Positions 24,709-33,160 are shown, counted from the first letter of the stretch. The stretch: DNA of 64,000 bases from Bacillus_AD sp047238185 (GCF_047238185.1 NZ_JBDFMI010000001.1:1426001-1490000), one strand, 5' to 3'. Made by a program: numbers and translations. Notes: a model not told the origin generated them from the sequence alone.

Positions 24709-25443
24709 ATGAGAACCATCGTGTTTTTTCTTTATTTTTTCGGCTATTTAGTATATAGCATCCCTTTTCTTGGCAGGGCCAGGAAGTATGAAGACCCAAC
24801 CCAATCAATAGAAAAAAATGACGAGTATAAACATACTTTGGCAAAGCAGTGGGCGAAAACCCTTGTGAACATTTCAGGGGCAGATGTCACTGTCAGAGGA
24901 GAGCAACACATGCCTGAAGGTGCTGTGTTGATTGTTTCAAACCATGAAGGAAATTTTGATATTCCTGTTTTATTAGGTTTCCTGAAGAAGCCATTCGGTT
25001 TTATTTCCAAAATTGAAGTGTTGAAAATACCGATTGTCCATAAGTGGATGGACGTCATGAATTGTGTTTTTATGGACAGAAAAGACCGCAGACAATCCAT
25101 TAAAGCGATCAGGGCAGGGATACAATGTATTAAGGATGGCCATTCCCTCGCTGTTTTTCCGGAAGGAACAAGAAGCAAGGGTGGGCCGGTAGGCGAATTC
25201 AAAGCGGGCAGCCTCCGATTGGCTGTTGATGCCAAAGCTCCTATCATCCCTATAGCCATCAAGGGAACATCAGGCTTAATGGAAAAAAACAATGGTTGGA
25301 TTAAGCCTGCTCAGGTATCCATCTCCATCTTGCCGGCTATAACTTATGACGAATATAAAGATATATCTAATGGCGAGTTGGCGGCTGAACTTGAACGGAG
25401 AATATCGGAAGAGAAAGAGAATATGGATGAACATAAAAGCTGA
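24709..25443 (+). CDS. plsC: 1-acyl-sn-glycerol-3-phosphate acyltransferase
   Basis: Acylates lysophosphatidic acid to phosphatidic acid at the membrane. The 244-residue protein has an N-terminal hydrophobic anchor ('VFFLYFFGYLVYSIPFL'), the catalytic NHX4D motif with H79 and D84 ('SNHEGNFDIPV'), the 'FPEGTRSKGG' motif and 'APIIPIAIKGT'. GGAGG is 8 bases before the ATG. The stop codon lies inside the terminator stem. In B. subtilis a similar gene is close to ilvA. Confidence 0.9.
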   Translation: MRTIVFFLYFFGYLVYSIPFLGRARKYEDPTQSIEKNDEYKHTLAKQWAKTLVNISGADVTVRGEQHMPEGAVLIVSNHEGNFDIPVLLGFLKKPFGFISKIEVLKIPIVHKWMDVMNCVFMDRKDRRQSIKAIRAGIQCIKDGHSLAVFPEGTRSKGGPVGEFKAGSLRLAVDAKAPIIPIAIKGTSGLMEKNNGWIKPAQVSISILPAITYDEYKDISNGELAAELERRISEEKENMDEHKS

Positions 25444-25462
25444 AAAGTTTCAGCTTTTTTTT
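25435..25462 (+). terminator. Terminator overlapping the plsC stop
   Basis: AAAAGCTGAAA pairs with TTTCAGCTTTT, with a T-run to 25462. The TGA stop (25441-25443) is part of the stem. Confidence 0.85.
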
Positions 25463-25523
25463 GACTGATAAAGTGGAGTTTTTCCCACGAATGTAAACGT
25501 ATTGTCGGATTTTGTTTATTTTG

Positions 25524-25538
25524 AATTATTAGAAAAAT
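25524..25538. promoter_or_regulatory. CodY box candidate upstream of ilvA
   Basis: AATTATTAGAAAAAT matches the CodY consensus AATTTTCWGAAAATT at 12 of 15 positions and ends 3 bases before the -35 element. ilvA is a CodY target in B. subtilis. Confidence 0.45.
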
Positions 25539-25541
25539 CTG

Positions 25542-25569
25542 TTGATTTATTGCGGCAGAGTGATATAAT
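25542..25569 (+). promoter_or_regulatory. Sigma-A promoter candidate for ilvA
   Basis: TTGATT (25542-25547), a 16-base spacer and TATAAT (25564-25569); start codon 46 bases further. Confidence 0.55.
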
Positions 25570-25614
25570 TTACGGAATTAGCAGACAAAAGTTTTTCAGG
25601 GAAGAAGGGAACGT

Positions 25615-26883
25615 ATGAATACAGCTGTCAATACAAAAAAAACGTTACATGTAGAAGATATACTTATTGCATACCAACAATTGAAGGAAGTGGTGCTGCA
25701 TACACCGCTGCAAAGGGACCGCCGTCTTTCTGAAGAATTCGAGTGCTCTGTTTATTTGAAGAGGGAAGACTTGCAGTATGTCCGTTCCTTTAAATTAAGA
25801 GGCGCTTATTATAAGATGAAAAGCTTGAATGAGGTAGAGAGAGCTAATGGCGTCGTGTGCGCTAGTGCTGGCAACCATGCACAGGGAGTGGCCTACGCAT
25901 GCCGAAAAATGAATATTCAAGGGAAAATTTTTATGCCGGCAACGACACCACGGCAAAAAGTGAACCAGGTGAAAATGTTCGGTAAAGATTTAGTGGACAT
26001 ATACTTGACAGGAGATACGTTTGACGACTCTTTTGCTAAAGCAATGGAATGCTGTGAACAAGAAAAAAGAACGTTCATTCATCCATTTGATGATGAAAAA
26101 GTGATGGCTGGGCAAGGAACCGTTGCAGTTGAATTTATGCATGATTGTGACGAGCATGTTGATTATGTATTCGCTGCAATCGGCGGTGGAGGGTTGATGG
26201 CAGGTGTATCCACCTATTGTAAAAGTATTTCGCCAGATACGAAGTGTATAGGCGTCGAGCCAAAGGGAGCAAGCGGCATGCACGCCTCGATAAAGCAAAA
26301 ACAAGTGACTGCACTTGAGGAGATCGATGGTTTTGTTGATGGTGCGGCAGTGAAATGTGTCGGTGGGAAAACATTCGAAATGTGCAATCAGAATGTGGAA
26401 GATATTGTAGTGGTTCCTGAGGGGAAAGTATGTACAACGATTTTAAAATTATATAATGAACAGGCAATCGTTGCTGAACCGGCAGGAGCGCTTTCTATTG
26501 CAGCATTAGACCAATACCGTGACCAGATCAAAGGGAAAAATGTTGTTTGCATCATTAGCGGCGGAAACAATGATATCGACCGTATGCAGGAAATCAAGGA
26601 GAGGTCTTTATTGTACGAAGGCTTTCTTCATTATTTTATTGTCAATTTTCCACAGCGGGCCGGTGCGTTAAGGGAATTTTTGGATGAAGTCCTCGGACCT
26701 AATGATGATATTACCAGATTTGAATATACGAAAAATAATAATAAAGAATCCGGTCCAGCACTTGTCGGCATTGAGCTCAAAAAACCGGGAGAATACAACG
26801 ATATGATCCAGCGGATGAAAAAGAAAGGCTTTCATTATGTTGAGGTCAATAAAGATGAGAAATTATTTAATTTATTGATATAA
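25615..26883 (+). CDS. ilvA: Threonine ammonia-lyase (deaminase), biosynthetic
   Basis: PLP enzyme converting threonine to 2-oxobutyrate, the first step to isoleucine. In the 422-residue protein the Schiff-base lysine is K60 in 'VRSFKLRGAYYKM', the phosphate-binding glycine loop is 'AIGGGGLMAG', and 'CIISGGNNDIDRM' closes the active site. A C-terminal regulatory ACT-like domain (about 335-420, 'HYFIVNFPQRAGALREFL') is present once, as in Bacillus IlvA. GAAGGGAACG precedes the ATG. Other ilv genes, including ilvD, are not in this window. Confidence 0.95.
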   Translation: MNTAVNTKKTLHVEDILIAYQQLKEVVLHTPLQRDRRLSEEFECSVYLKREDLQYVRSFKLRGAYYKMKSLNEVERANGVVCASAGNHAQGVAYACRKMNIQGKIFMPATTPRQKVNQVKMFGKDLVDIYLTGDTFDDSFAKAMECCEQEKRTFIHPFDDEKVMAGQGTVAVEFMHDCDEHVDYVFAAIGGGGLMAGVSTYCKSISPDTKCIGVEPKGASGMHASIKQKQVTALEEIDGFVDGAAVKCVGGKTFEMCNQNVEDIVVVPEGKVCTTILKLYNEQAIVAEPAGALSIAALDQYRDQIKGKNVVCIISGGNNDIDRMQEIKERSLLYEGFLHYFIVNFPQRAGALREFLDEVLGPNDDITRFEYTKNNNKESGPALVGIELKKPGEYNDMIQRMKKKGFHYVEVNKDEKLFNLLI

Positions 26884-27067
26884 TCTGGAAATTAAAGCGA
26901 GTGTAGTATACAATGGTTACGAAGGCACCCTCACCTGAACTTTCAAAGAATAACAATCAAAGTATGTCTTTTATATGAAGATGGCTGGTTTATTTACCCA
27001 ATCAATGATTAAAATACTATAATAATAGTGGAGCATCGTTCTACTATATTTGAAAGGGATGTTTATC

Positions 27068-27262
27068 ATGTTTCAAAATATTGGGGTACCGGGTTTAATT
27101 CTAATCCTTGTATTGGCACTTATTATTTTTGGCCCTAAGAAACTGCCCGAAATCGGCCGGGCTTTTGGACAGACTCTGCGTGAATTCAAAAAATCAACAC
27201 GCGAACTTACAAGCGATGTAATGGAAGAATTTGAAGACGAAAAGAAAAAAATAACGAAATAA
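27068..27262 (+). CDS. tatA: Twin-arginine translocase subunit TatA
   Basis: A 64-residue pore-forming Tat component: an N-terminal transmembrane helix ('VPGLILILVLALIIFGPKKLP'), the hinge FGPKKLP, the amphipathic helix 'EIGRAFGQTLREFKKSTREL' and a charged tail. Gram-positive TatA serves the TatA and TatB roles. AAAGGGA is 8 bases before the ATG at 27068; upstream in-frame ATGs have no site. tatC follows, but a hairpin with T-run lies between. Confidence 0.93.
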   Translation: MFQNIGVPGLILILVLALIIFGPKKLPEIGRAFGQTLREFKKSTRELTSDVMEEFEDEKKKITK

Positions 27263-27273
27263 AAAGCGTCACG

Positions 27274-27305
27274 GGTGTGGGATGGTATCATCCTGCACCT
27301 TTTTT
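27274..27305 (+). terminator. Hairpin with T-run between tatA and tatC
   Basis: GGTGTGGGATG (27274-27284) pairs with CATCCTGCACC (27289-27299) with two G-T pairs, then TTTTTT. It may terminate or attenuate tatA transcripts before tatC. Confidence 0.75.
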
Positions 27306-27402
27306 GAGGAAAAGTGTACCGAAAAAAGGCTCATCTGCCATTCAAAGCTTCATTGTAACAGATAAGCCGATATGTTTGAGTATAAAGGTGGTTATGGCGT
27401 CT

Positions 27403-28161
27403 ATGGCGGATAAAGAATTAAATGTGGTGGAGCACCTTGAGGAATTGCGCAAAAGGATCATATGGACTGTCTTGTTTTTTATCCTCTTTTTTATCGTTGG
27501 TTTTGTATTTGTTAAAGACATCTACCATTGGTTTGTTAGAGACCTGGATGTGAAGCTGATGGTTCTAGGTCCAAGCGACATCATTTGGGTATATTTTGCG
27601 CTTGCGACTATTGTGGCGGTTGCTGGCACTATTCCTGTTTTAGCGCTGCAGATATGGCTGTTCGTCAAGCCTGCGCTACATCCAAATGAACAGAAGATAA
27701 CACTTTCTTATATACCGGCTTTATTTCTTTTATTCGTAGGAGGGTTAAGCTTTGGCTATTTTGTCATATTTCCGAATGTCTTGCGATTTTTAATGGATCT
27801 CGGCAACGATTTATTTGTTACGAATTTTACGGTCGATAAATATTTCGGTTTTATGATGAATATGACAATTCCGTTTGGCGTGTTATTTGAATTGCCTGTT
27901 ATCGTTATGTTCCTTACGTCGATTGGATTAATCAATCCTTTTGTCCTTTCTAAAATCAGAAAATATGCATATTTTGTATTGGTGATCATAGCTGTTGTCA
28001 TTACTCCCCCTGAATTCATGTCTGATTTTTTAGTAACTGTTCCATTGCTTCTTTTATATGAAATCAGTATTTCCTTATCGAAGATTGTGTATAAGAGAAG
28101 GTTGAAAAGGATGGAGGCACTTGAGATTATGGACGAGGAAGAACATTATGGGTCTGCATAA
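27403..28161 (+). CDS. tatC: Twin-arginine translocase subunit TatC
   Basis: The receptor subunit that binds RR signal peptides. The 252-residue protein has six predicted transmembrane helices, the N-terminal 'EHLEELRKRI' motif with its conserved glutamate/arginine, and 'FVKPALHPNEQK' in the first cytosolic loop. The start is set at 27403, 11 bases after AAAGGTGG (27384-27391); ATG 27394 is only 2 bases from it, and longer N-termini are unlikely. The dedicated RR substrate is not evident nearby. A bidirectional terminator follows. Confidence 0.94.
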   Translation: MADKELNVVEHLEELRKRIIWTVLFFILFFIVGFVFVKDIYHWFVRDLDVKLMVLGPSDIIWVYFALATIVAVAGTIPVLALQIWLFVKPALHPNEQKITLSYIPALFLLFVGGLSFGYFVIFPNVLRFLMDLGNDLFVTNFTVDKYFGFMMNMTIPFGVLFELPVIVMFLTSIGLINPFVLSKIRKYAYFVLVIIAVVITPPEFMSDFLVTVPLLLLYEISISLSKIVYKRRLKRMEALEIMDEEEHYGSA

Positions 28162-28164
28162 CAT

Positions 28165-28193
28165 AAAAAAGGATGGAAAACCATCCTTTTTTT
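28165..28193. terminator. Bidirectional terminator tatC / PCYCGC gene
   Basis: AAAAAGGATGG pairs with CCATCCTTTTT around a 4-base loop; A-run on the left and T-run on the right. Confidence 0.9.
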
Positions 28194-28197
28194 GCTG

Positions 28198-28698
28198 TCA
28201 AGCATGTGGCATTGGTGTAGGGGTAGGCTTTGCGTAGCCTTCTTTGTATGTTTCATCTATATAGGCGCGAATCTCTGCCGGCGAATTGCCTTTATTGTAT
28301 CGGACAATGCTTTCAGCGGCGATATCCAGGCAAACCTTGCATTTTGTTCCATGGTCGTCCCAAATAATGCTTCCATCCTTTTTAGTATCAGCTACAAAGC
28401 AATTCAAATTGCTTTTATGGCCCGCTGATTCGCCACAGCCGCAATAGCACGGAATGGATGCCAGTAATTCGGCGCTTTTGGCAGAAGCAGAATAGATGGT
28501 TTTCATTTGATCCGGTTTATCATTCAAAAAAGCCGGCAATTGATTAATTCCGGAAGTCTTCTCCTGAATGTCACGGTTTTCTGATTGGCTGGTCTTGCCA
28601 TTATGGGCCTCGTTTGCTGTGTTCTCATCGTTGCTGGAGCATCCGGCAAGGACAAGCATAAGAATGGCCATCAAAGGGATAATCCGTTTTTTTATCAT
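28198..28698 (-). CDS. PCYCGC-motif lipoprotein
   Basis: A 166-residue lipoprotein with lipobox 'LVLAGC' (C20), a low-complexity linker and a cysteine-rich domain with the signature PCYCGCGESAGH, then 'LNCFV' and 'TKCKVCLDIA'. This PCYCGC family is exported in Bacillus and suspected of metal or heme-related roles because of its Cys/His ligands. Function is unproved. It is transcribed away from the adjacent sco gene. A ribosome site GGTGAG precedes the ATG. Confidence 0.85.
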   Translation of the reverse strand: MIKKRIIPLMAILMLVLAGCSSNDENTANEAHNGKTSQSENRDIQEKTSGINQLPAFLNDKPDQMKTIYSASAKSAELLASIPCYCGCGESAGHKSNLNCFVADTKKDGSIIWDDHGTKCKVCLDIAAESIVRYNKGNSPAEIRAYIDETYKEGYAKPTPTPMPHA

Positions 28699-28882
28699 AG
28701 CAGCTCACCTTCATCATTATTTAATATTTATACTTATTTTACCATAGAAACATGCAGATTATATGGAGTTTTCCATATAAATGGATGCATCTGCTGGTTG
28801 GAGGCAATTACAAGCCTTTTATTTTTTGAAATAGTTTGATAGAATGTTACGGAATGTAAACGACTTTAAAAGGATGATAGAG

Positions 28883-29473
28883 ATGATTTCGAATGGGAAA
28901 TGGGTTCTGGGCCTCTTGCTGTCCGTTTTCTTTGTAATGGCGGGGTGTGCAGACAAAACGATTCCAGACAGTACGGACTGGCCGGTAAAACCATTCACAT
29001 TTACCAATCAAAACCAACAGGATATATCATCAGAAGATTTGAAGGGGAAAATATGGGTGGCGGATTTTATGTTTACAACGTGCGCGGATGTATGCTTGCC
29101 GATGACTTCAAATATGGCTAAGCTGCAAAAAAAGCTGAAGGAAGAAGGCATTAAGGATGTCGAATTTGTCTCATTCAGTGTCGATCCCAAAGTGGATACT
29201 CCTGCCGTCCTGAAATCATTTGCCGATCAATTCAATATTGATTATGCTAATTGGCAATTTTTGACCGGTTATGAGCAATCCTATATAGAAAAATTTGCTG
29301 CCGATCAATTCCATACCCTTGTTAAGAAGCCGGAAACAGGAGATCAGGTGATTCATGGGACGGATGTTTATTTGGTGAACCAGGAAGGGAAAATCGTTAA
29401 GAGCTACTCTGGTGTCAAAGATTTTCCTTTGGACGAAATCATAGAGCATATCCATATTCTCCAAAAATCTTAA
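28883..29473 (+). CDS. ypmQ: Sco1/SenC family copper chaperone lipoprotein
   Basis: A thioredoxin-fold protein needed to load the CuA site of cytochrome c oxidase in B. subtilis. The 196-residue precursor has lipobox 'VMAGC22', the copper ligands C67 and C71 (CADVC) and H158 ('VIHGTDVYLV'). The ATG at 28883 is chosen because AAAAGG directly abuts the ATG at 28874. ypmR and ypmS follow in the same order as in B. subtilis. No cytochrome oxidase subunit gene is in this window. Confidence 0.93.
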   Translation: MISNGKWVLGLLLSVFFVMAGCADKTIPDSTDWPVKPFTFTNQNQQDISSEDLKGKIWVADFMFTTCADVCLPMTSNMAKLQKKLKEEGIKDVEFVSFSVDPKVDTPAVLKSFADQFNIDYANWQFLTGYEQSYIEKFAADQFHTLVKKPETGDQVIHGTDVYLVNQEGKIVKSYSGVKDFPLDEIIEHIHILQKS

Positions 29474-29582
29474 ACAGGCGGCTTTAATGCCTGTTTTTCC
29501 GCTTGCAGCAAGTAAAACGCTTCAAGGAAGAGCATGGGGCATTTGTAAGCATTGAACGAATAAAATGGAATAAACTTAAAAC

Positions 29583-29598
29583 AATACATACATGTATT
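29583..29598. promoter_or_regulatory. Inverted repeat AATACAT-AC-ATGTATT before ypmR
   Basis: Perfect 7-bp arms with a 2-base spacer, 27 bases before the ypmR start. Possible operator; no factor recognised. Confidence 0.25.
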
Positions 29599-29624
29599 AA
29601 ACTGAAGAAATAGGGGTGCGAGAC

Positions 29625-30452
29625 TTGATAAAGAAAGCCATACTGCTATTGATTGCATGCTCCCTGTTATCTGCTTGTTCATTGTCGGATTTAAAATCAA
29701 TGAAATCTTCTTCCGACAAGAGAGGACTTAACCTGGAGGAAAAAGATCAGGTGTATGAAAAATACTCACCTGTTAATTTAAATATTACTGCGATTGGCGA
29801 TTCTTTGACAGAGGGGGTAGGCGACCATACGAAGAAGGGCGGTTATCCATCTGTCCTTATCGATGATTTGGAAAAGGAGCCAGCCATTAAAGATATCCAT
29901 TTGACGCAAAATGGAAAAAGAGGGCTTACATCGACGGAGTTGATCCCCAAAATCCACAAAAAAGGAGCCGTCCATTCCATAAAAAATGCGGACATAGTCA
30001 TGATTACCATTGGCGGAAACGACGTTATGGATGTAGTAAGAAACCATTATACCCATATTAAAGTATCCCACTTCAACGAAGGGCTGGATACATACGAAAA
30101 AAACGTAAAAAACGTTCTATCTTTTATTAGAGAAGAAAACAAAGATGCGGATATCTATTTAATAGGTCTTTATAATCCTTTCCAGAAGTGGTTGGCCAAT
30201 ATTGATGAATTTGAAGAAGTGCTGGATAAATGGAACGATACGAGCAAAAAGATTGTCGATACATACAAAAACGCTTATTTTGTAAGTATCAGTGATTTAT
30301 TTGCCAAAAATACTGAAAACCTTATTTATGAGGAAGATTATTTTCACCCGAATACGGACGGATACGAAAAGATTGCGGGAGCCGTGTTTGATTCGTTGAA
30401 AAAACATAGTATCCCAGCCATTAAAGAAGAAGCAGGGAAAAAAGGAGAATGA
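29625..30452 (+). CDS. ypmR: SGNH/GDSL hydrolase lipoprotein YpmR
   Basis: A 275-residue secreted esterase/lipase-like lipoprotein (lipobox 'LLSACS'). The SGNH blocks are block I 'AIGDSLTEGVGD' with the nucleophile Ser, block II glycine region, block III 'TIGGNDVMD' and block V 'DYFHPNTDGY' with Asp and His. The natural substrate is unknown. TTG at 29625 is preferred, 6 bases after AGGGGTG (29612-29618); the GTG at 29616 lies inside that site. ypmS starts 23 bases downstream, suggesting an operon. Confidence 0.88.
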   Translation: MIKKAILLLIACSLLSACSLSDLKSMKSSSDKRGLNLEEKDQVYEKYSPVNLNITAIGDSLTEGVGDHTKKGGYPSVLIDDLEKEPAIKDIHLTQNGKRGLTSTELIPKIHKKGAVHSIKNADIVMITIGGNDVMDVVRNHYTHIKVSHFNEGLDTYEKNVKNVLSFIREENKDADIYLIGLYNPFQKWLANIDEFEEVLDKWNDTSKKIVDTYKNAYFVSISDLFAKNTENLIYEEDYFHPNTDGYEKIAGAVFDSLKKHSIPAIKEEAGKKGE

Positions 30453-30475
30453 TTCATCTGAGAGGAGAACGAAGA

Positions 30476-31069
30476 GTGAAGAAAGAGCGTGCAAAGATAT
30501 GGAAATATAGTTTTTTTGGCCTGCTTGGCCTTATGGTGCTTGCCTTTCTCATTGTGCTTTCCATGGTGGGGATTCCAAAGGATAAACCCTTTCCAGAAGC
30601 GGAGGTCACAAAGACAAGCCAGGAGAAATCAGCAATAGAAATCAAGGCAGAAAAAGATACATTGAATAAGTTGATTGCCAATTACATTCAAAAGGAAGAA
30701 AGCCCCGAATCTTTCAAATACCAGGTTATACTGGATAAAAGCATCGAATTCTATACAGAAATCCCTGTGTTCAGTAAAAATCTCCAACTGAAAATGACGT
30801 TTAAGCCAGTTCCGCTTGATAACGGGAATCTAGTTTTGAAGCAACGTTCCATGGAATTGGGGAATATGAACCTTCCGGTGGCTTATGTGCTCAATTTTAT
30901 CGACAAAAAGAAATCTTTCCCTGAATGGCTGGACATTAATCCAAAGAAAGAGGAAATTTATGTGAATTTCAGGGATATGGATTTAGTGGGAGGATCCATT
31001 TTAAAGGTGAATACATTTGATCTTAAAAAAGATGATATTTCGTTTAAATTGATCGTGCCGACAGAATAA
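30476..31069 (+). CDS. ypmS: YpmS family membrane-anchored protein (DUF2140)
   Basis: A 197-residue protein with one N-terminal transmembrane helix ('YSFFGLLGLMVLAFLIVLSMVGIP', about residues 11-34) and an extracytoplasmic domain. 'FKYQVILDKSIEFYTEIPVFSKNLQLKMTF' and 'LPVAYVLNFI' are family landmarks. Function is unknown. The GTG at 30476 is chosen with AGAGGAGA (30461-30468); the ATG at 30449 overlaps the ypmR stop and has a site only one or two bases away. It follows ypmR closely. Confidence 0.82.
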   Translation: MKKERAKIWKYSFFGLLGLMVLAFLIVLSMVGIPKDKPFPEAEVTKTSQEKSAIEIKAEKDTLNKLIANYIQKEESPESFKYQVILDKSIEFYTEIPVFSKNLQLKMTFKPVPLDNGNLVLKQRSMELGNMNLPVAYVLNFIDKKKSFPEWLDINPKKEEIYVNFRDMDLVGGSILKVNTFDLKKDDISFKLIVPTE

Positions 31070-31076
31070 ATGACAG

Positions 31077-31112
31077 AAACGCCCTGCTGAATGCTGCCGG
31101 GCGTTTATTTTT
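31077..31112. terminator. Terminator after ypmS
   Basis: AAACGCCC pairs with GGGCGTTT around a 13-base loop, with ATTTTTATC downstream. It may also serve the convergent DUF4397 gene. Confidence 0.75.
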
Positions 31113-31147
31113 ATCTTATTTGCATAATCTAAGCGTGTGAGAGACAG

Positions 31148-31903
31148 CTACGGAACCATCATCAGTGCTTCCAAAGGAGCGCTTCCTTCAACAGTCCCTA
31201 CTGCATAGATGGTGTATGGTGTATCCTGTTTAAGTGACACATTCGGTAAGGGTAAAATGACATCTTTTGTACCTGAGGGCCTGATTTCAAGGTCAAGCTC
31301 CATGGGTGTCACCCCTATATAGTCGGTTGCTTTTCTGAATGGTATATCCTCGAAGACAACATCACTATGCGTTACAGCGACATCCACTGGCGGTGCGTCA
31401 GGCGAAAGGTGGATAAAACGGAATTTTGATTCGCCATGCGGTACAAAAGGCTGGTCTTCAAAGGCTAAAAGCCTGTTATCGGTACCTATACCTGCAACAG
31501 CAACGGTGTATAATTTGCTTGGCTCAACATCAATCTTGCGGCTTGCCACTGTGGATGTTTGATCTCCGGCTGGATACACATCCATTTGGTATTTTCCTGC
31601 AGGGATAGTTAAGTAATCAGATGCCTTTTTATATGGGAAGTCCTTTAGAATACGGGTGCCATTGATGTAGATATCCACATTCGGACCATCAGGTTTAGCG
31701 TGCAATAGTCTAATCCTTCCCGTGTGATCTCTGCCAGTAAGCGCAGTGTGGCCCCTTTCGGCATTCAGTGCTCTTTGTATAGCGTGCAATTGTTTATGAT
31801 AATAGTGAATATGCAAATTTGGATTGGTATATTTATAAAAGTCTGCCAACAAAGCATACTTGGAGGCTTTTTCAAAATAATGGTGAGCGTTTCTTGATTC
31901 CAT
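31148..31903 (-). CDS. DUF4397 domain protein
   Basis: A 251-residue protein. After a helical N-terminal 45 residues rich in His and Tyr, two DUF4397 beta-sandwich units follow: 'GRIRLLHAKPDGPNVDIYINGTRILKDFPYKKASDYLTIPAGKYQMDVYP' (about 62-110, shown in pieces by its key residues) and 'KFRFIHLSPDAPPVDVAVTH' onward. No signal peptide is seen, unusual for this mainly extracytoplasmic domain. AAAGGAG precedes the ATG. CATACATT on the minus strand (31940-31947) resembles a sigma-E -10 with a poor -35. Role unknown. Confidence 0.8.
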   Translation of the reverse strand: MESRNAHHYFEKASKYALLADFYKYTNPNLHIHYYHKQLHAIQRALNAERGHTALTGRDHTGRIRLLHAKPDGPNVDIYINGTRILKDFPYKKASDYLTIPAGKYQMDVYPAGDQTSTVASRKIDVEPSKLYTVAVAGIGTDNRLLAFEDQPFVPHGESKFRFIHLSPDAPPVDVAVTHSDVVFEDIPFRKATDYIGVTPMELDLEIRPSGTKDVILPLPNVSLKQDTPYTIYAVGTVEGSAPLEALMMVP

Positions 31904-32001
31904 GAGAATACTCCTTTCGTTGGGCGTTCATTCGTATTAAATGTATGCTAATTAGGTACTATTGGTGAATACATAAAAAGAATGCGTTTACATCCTGGAT
32001 A

Positions 32002-32026
32002 GTTTAAAAAGCTTCCCTAAGGGAAT
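32002..32026 (+). promoter_or_regulatory. Sigma-B-like promoter candidate before msrA
   Basis: GTTTAA (32002-32007), a 13-base spacer and GGGAAT (32021-32026) against the consensus GTTTAA-N12-15-GGGTAT: a single mismatch. It is 92 bases before the msrA start. Confidence 0.4.
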
Positions 32027-32117
32027 CGTTATACTTTAATAACACAGGGATAAAAGGTAAAATAAGGCTGTGGAATTGTATTCCTGACGTCTGAAAAATA
32101 AATGGGAGGGAAAAGCA

Positions 32118-32657
32118 GTGGGAGAGAAAAGAGCAAAGGCCACTTTTGCAGGTGGTTGTTTTTGGTGTATGGTTAAACCATTCGACCGCTATGACGGAGT
32201 TGAAAAAGTGATGTCAGGATATACTGGGGGACATACTCAAAAGCCCACCTATGAAGAGGTATGCAGTGATACGACGGGCCATTATGAAGCTGTCCAAATT
32301 ACATATGATCCGGATATCATTTCCTATAAAGAATTATTGACTATTTTTTGGATGCAAATCGACCCTACGGATGAGGGCGGCCAGTTTTATGATCGGGGCA
32401 CGTCTTATAAAACAGCCATTTTCTATCATGATGAGGAACAAAAAATAGAAGCGGAACAATCGAAACAAGAACTTCAGGCAAGCGGCCGTTTTTCTAAGCC
32501 GATTGTAACGCCCATCATTCCTGCTGCTGCCTTTTATGAGGCAGAAGAGTACCATCAGCAATATTACGAAAAAAACCCAGCCCATTATAATGCGTATCAT
32601 CAGGGGTCGGGAAGAGCTGGTTTTATTAAGAACCATTGGGGGAATAAAGATGAATAA
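32118..32657 (+). CDS. msrA: Peptide methionine sulfoxide reductase MsrA
   Basis: Reduces methionine-S-sulfoxide in proteins. The 179-residue protein has catalytic C14 in 'AGGCFWCMVKPFD', the substrate-pocket residues in 'SGYTGGHTQKPTYEEVC', and 'QIDPTDEGGQFYDRGTSYKTAIFYH'. The GTG start lies 7 bases after GGGAGGG (32104-32110). The stop overlaps the msrB start by 8 bases, so the pair is translationally coupled and repairs both sulfoxide stereoisomers. Confidence 0.96.
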   Translation: MGEKRAKATFAGGCFWCMVKPFDRYDGVEKVMSGYTGGHTQKPTYEEVCSDTTGHYEAVQITYDPDIISYKELLTIFWMQIDPTDEGGQFYDRGTSYKTAIFYHDEEQKIEAEQSKQELQASGRFSKPIVTPIIPAAAFYEAEEYHQQYYEKNPAHYNAYHQGSGRAGFIKNHWGNKDE

Positions 32658-33075
32658 AGAAGAGCTGAAGAAACGCCTGACACCCATGCAATATGAGGTT
32701 ACGCAAAATAATGGGACAGAGCCTCCATTCCGAAATGAATATTATAATAATAAACAGGATGGGATATATGTTGACATCGTATCTGGGGAACCTTTATTTT
32801 CCTCCAAAGACCAGTACGACGCAGGCTGTGGGTGGCCGAGTTTCACAAAGCCGATCGATAGCCAGGAAATTATGGAGAAGTTCGATACAAGCCATGGCAT
32901 GCGCCGTACCGAGGTTAGAAGCAAAAGTGCGGACTCCCATCTTGGCCATGTATTTCCTGACGGGCCAGGACCTTCAGGGACGCGTTATTGCATTAATTCG
33001 GCAGCGTTACGATTTATACCAGTTGAATCTTTAGAGACTGAAGGATATGGTATGTATGTGAAACTGTTTACATAA
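32650..33075 (+). CDS. msrB: Peptide methionine sulfoxide reductase MsrB
   Basis: Reduces methionine-R-sulfoxide. The 141-residue protein has the catalytic cysteine C114 ('GTRYCINSAALRF') and a resolving candidate C60 ('AGCGWPSF'). The two CxxC zinc motifs of other MsrB forms are absent, which is the usual Bacillus type. Conserved 'SADSHLGHVFPDGP' is intact. GGGGGAA supports ATG 32650 within the end of msrA. A PTS EIIA gene follows after 85 bases. Confidence 0.96.
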   Translation: MNKEELKKRLTPMQYEVTQNNGTEPPFRNEYYNNKQDGIYVDIVSGEPLFSSKDQYDAGCGWPSFTKPIDSQEIMEKFDTSHGMRRTEVRSKSADSHLGHVFPDGPGPSGTRYCINSAALRFIPVESLETEGYGMYVKLFT

Positions 33076-33160
33076 ATAATATTTTTGTGGTAAAGTATTA
33101 TTTTGTGAAATGTATAAACTACTTAATACAGATTCAGACATTCAGAAAGGCGGAAGTTTT

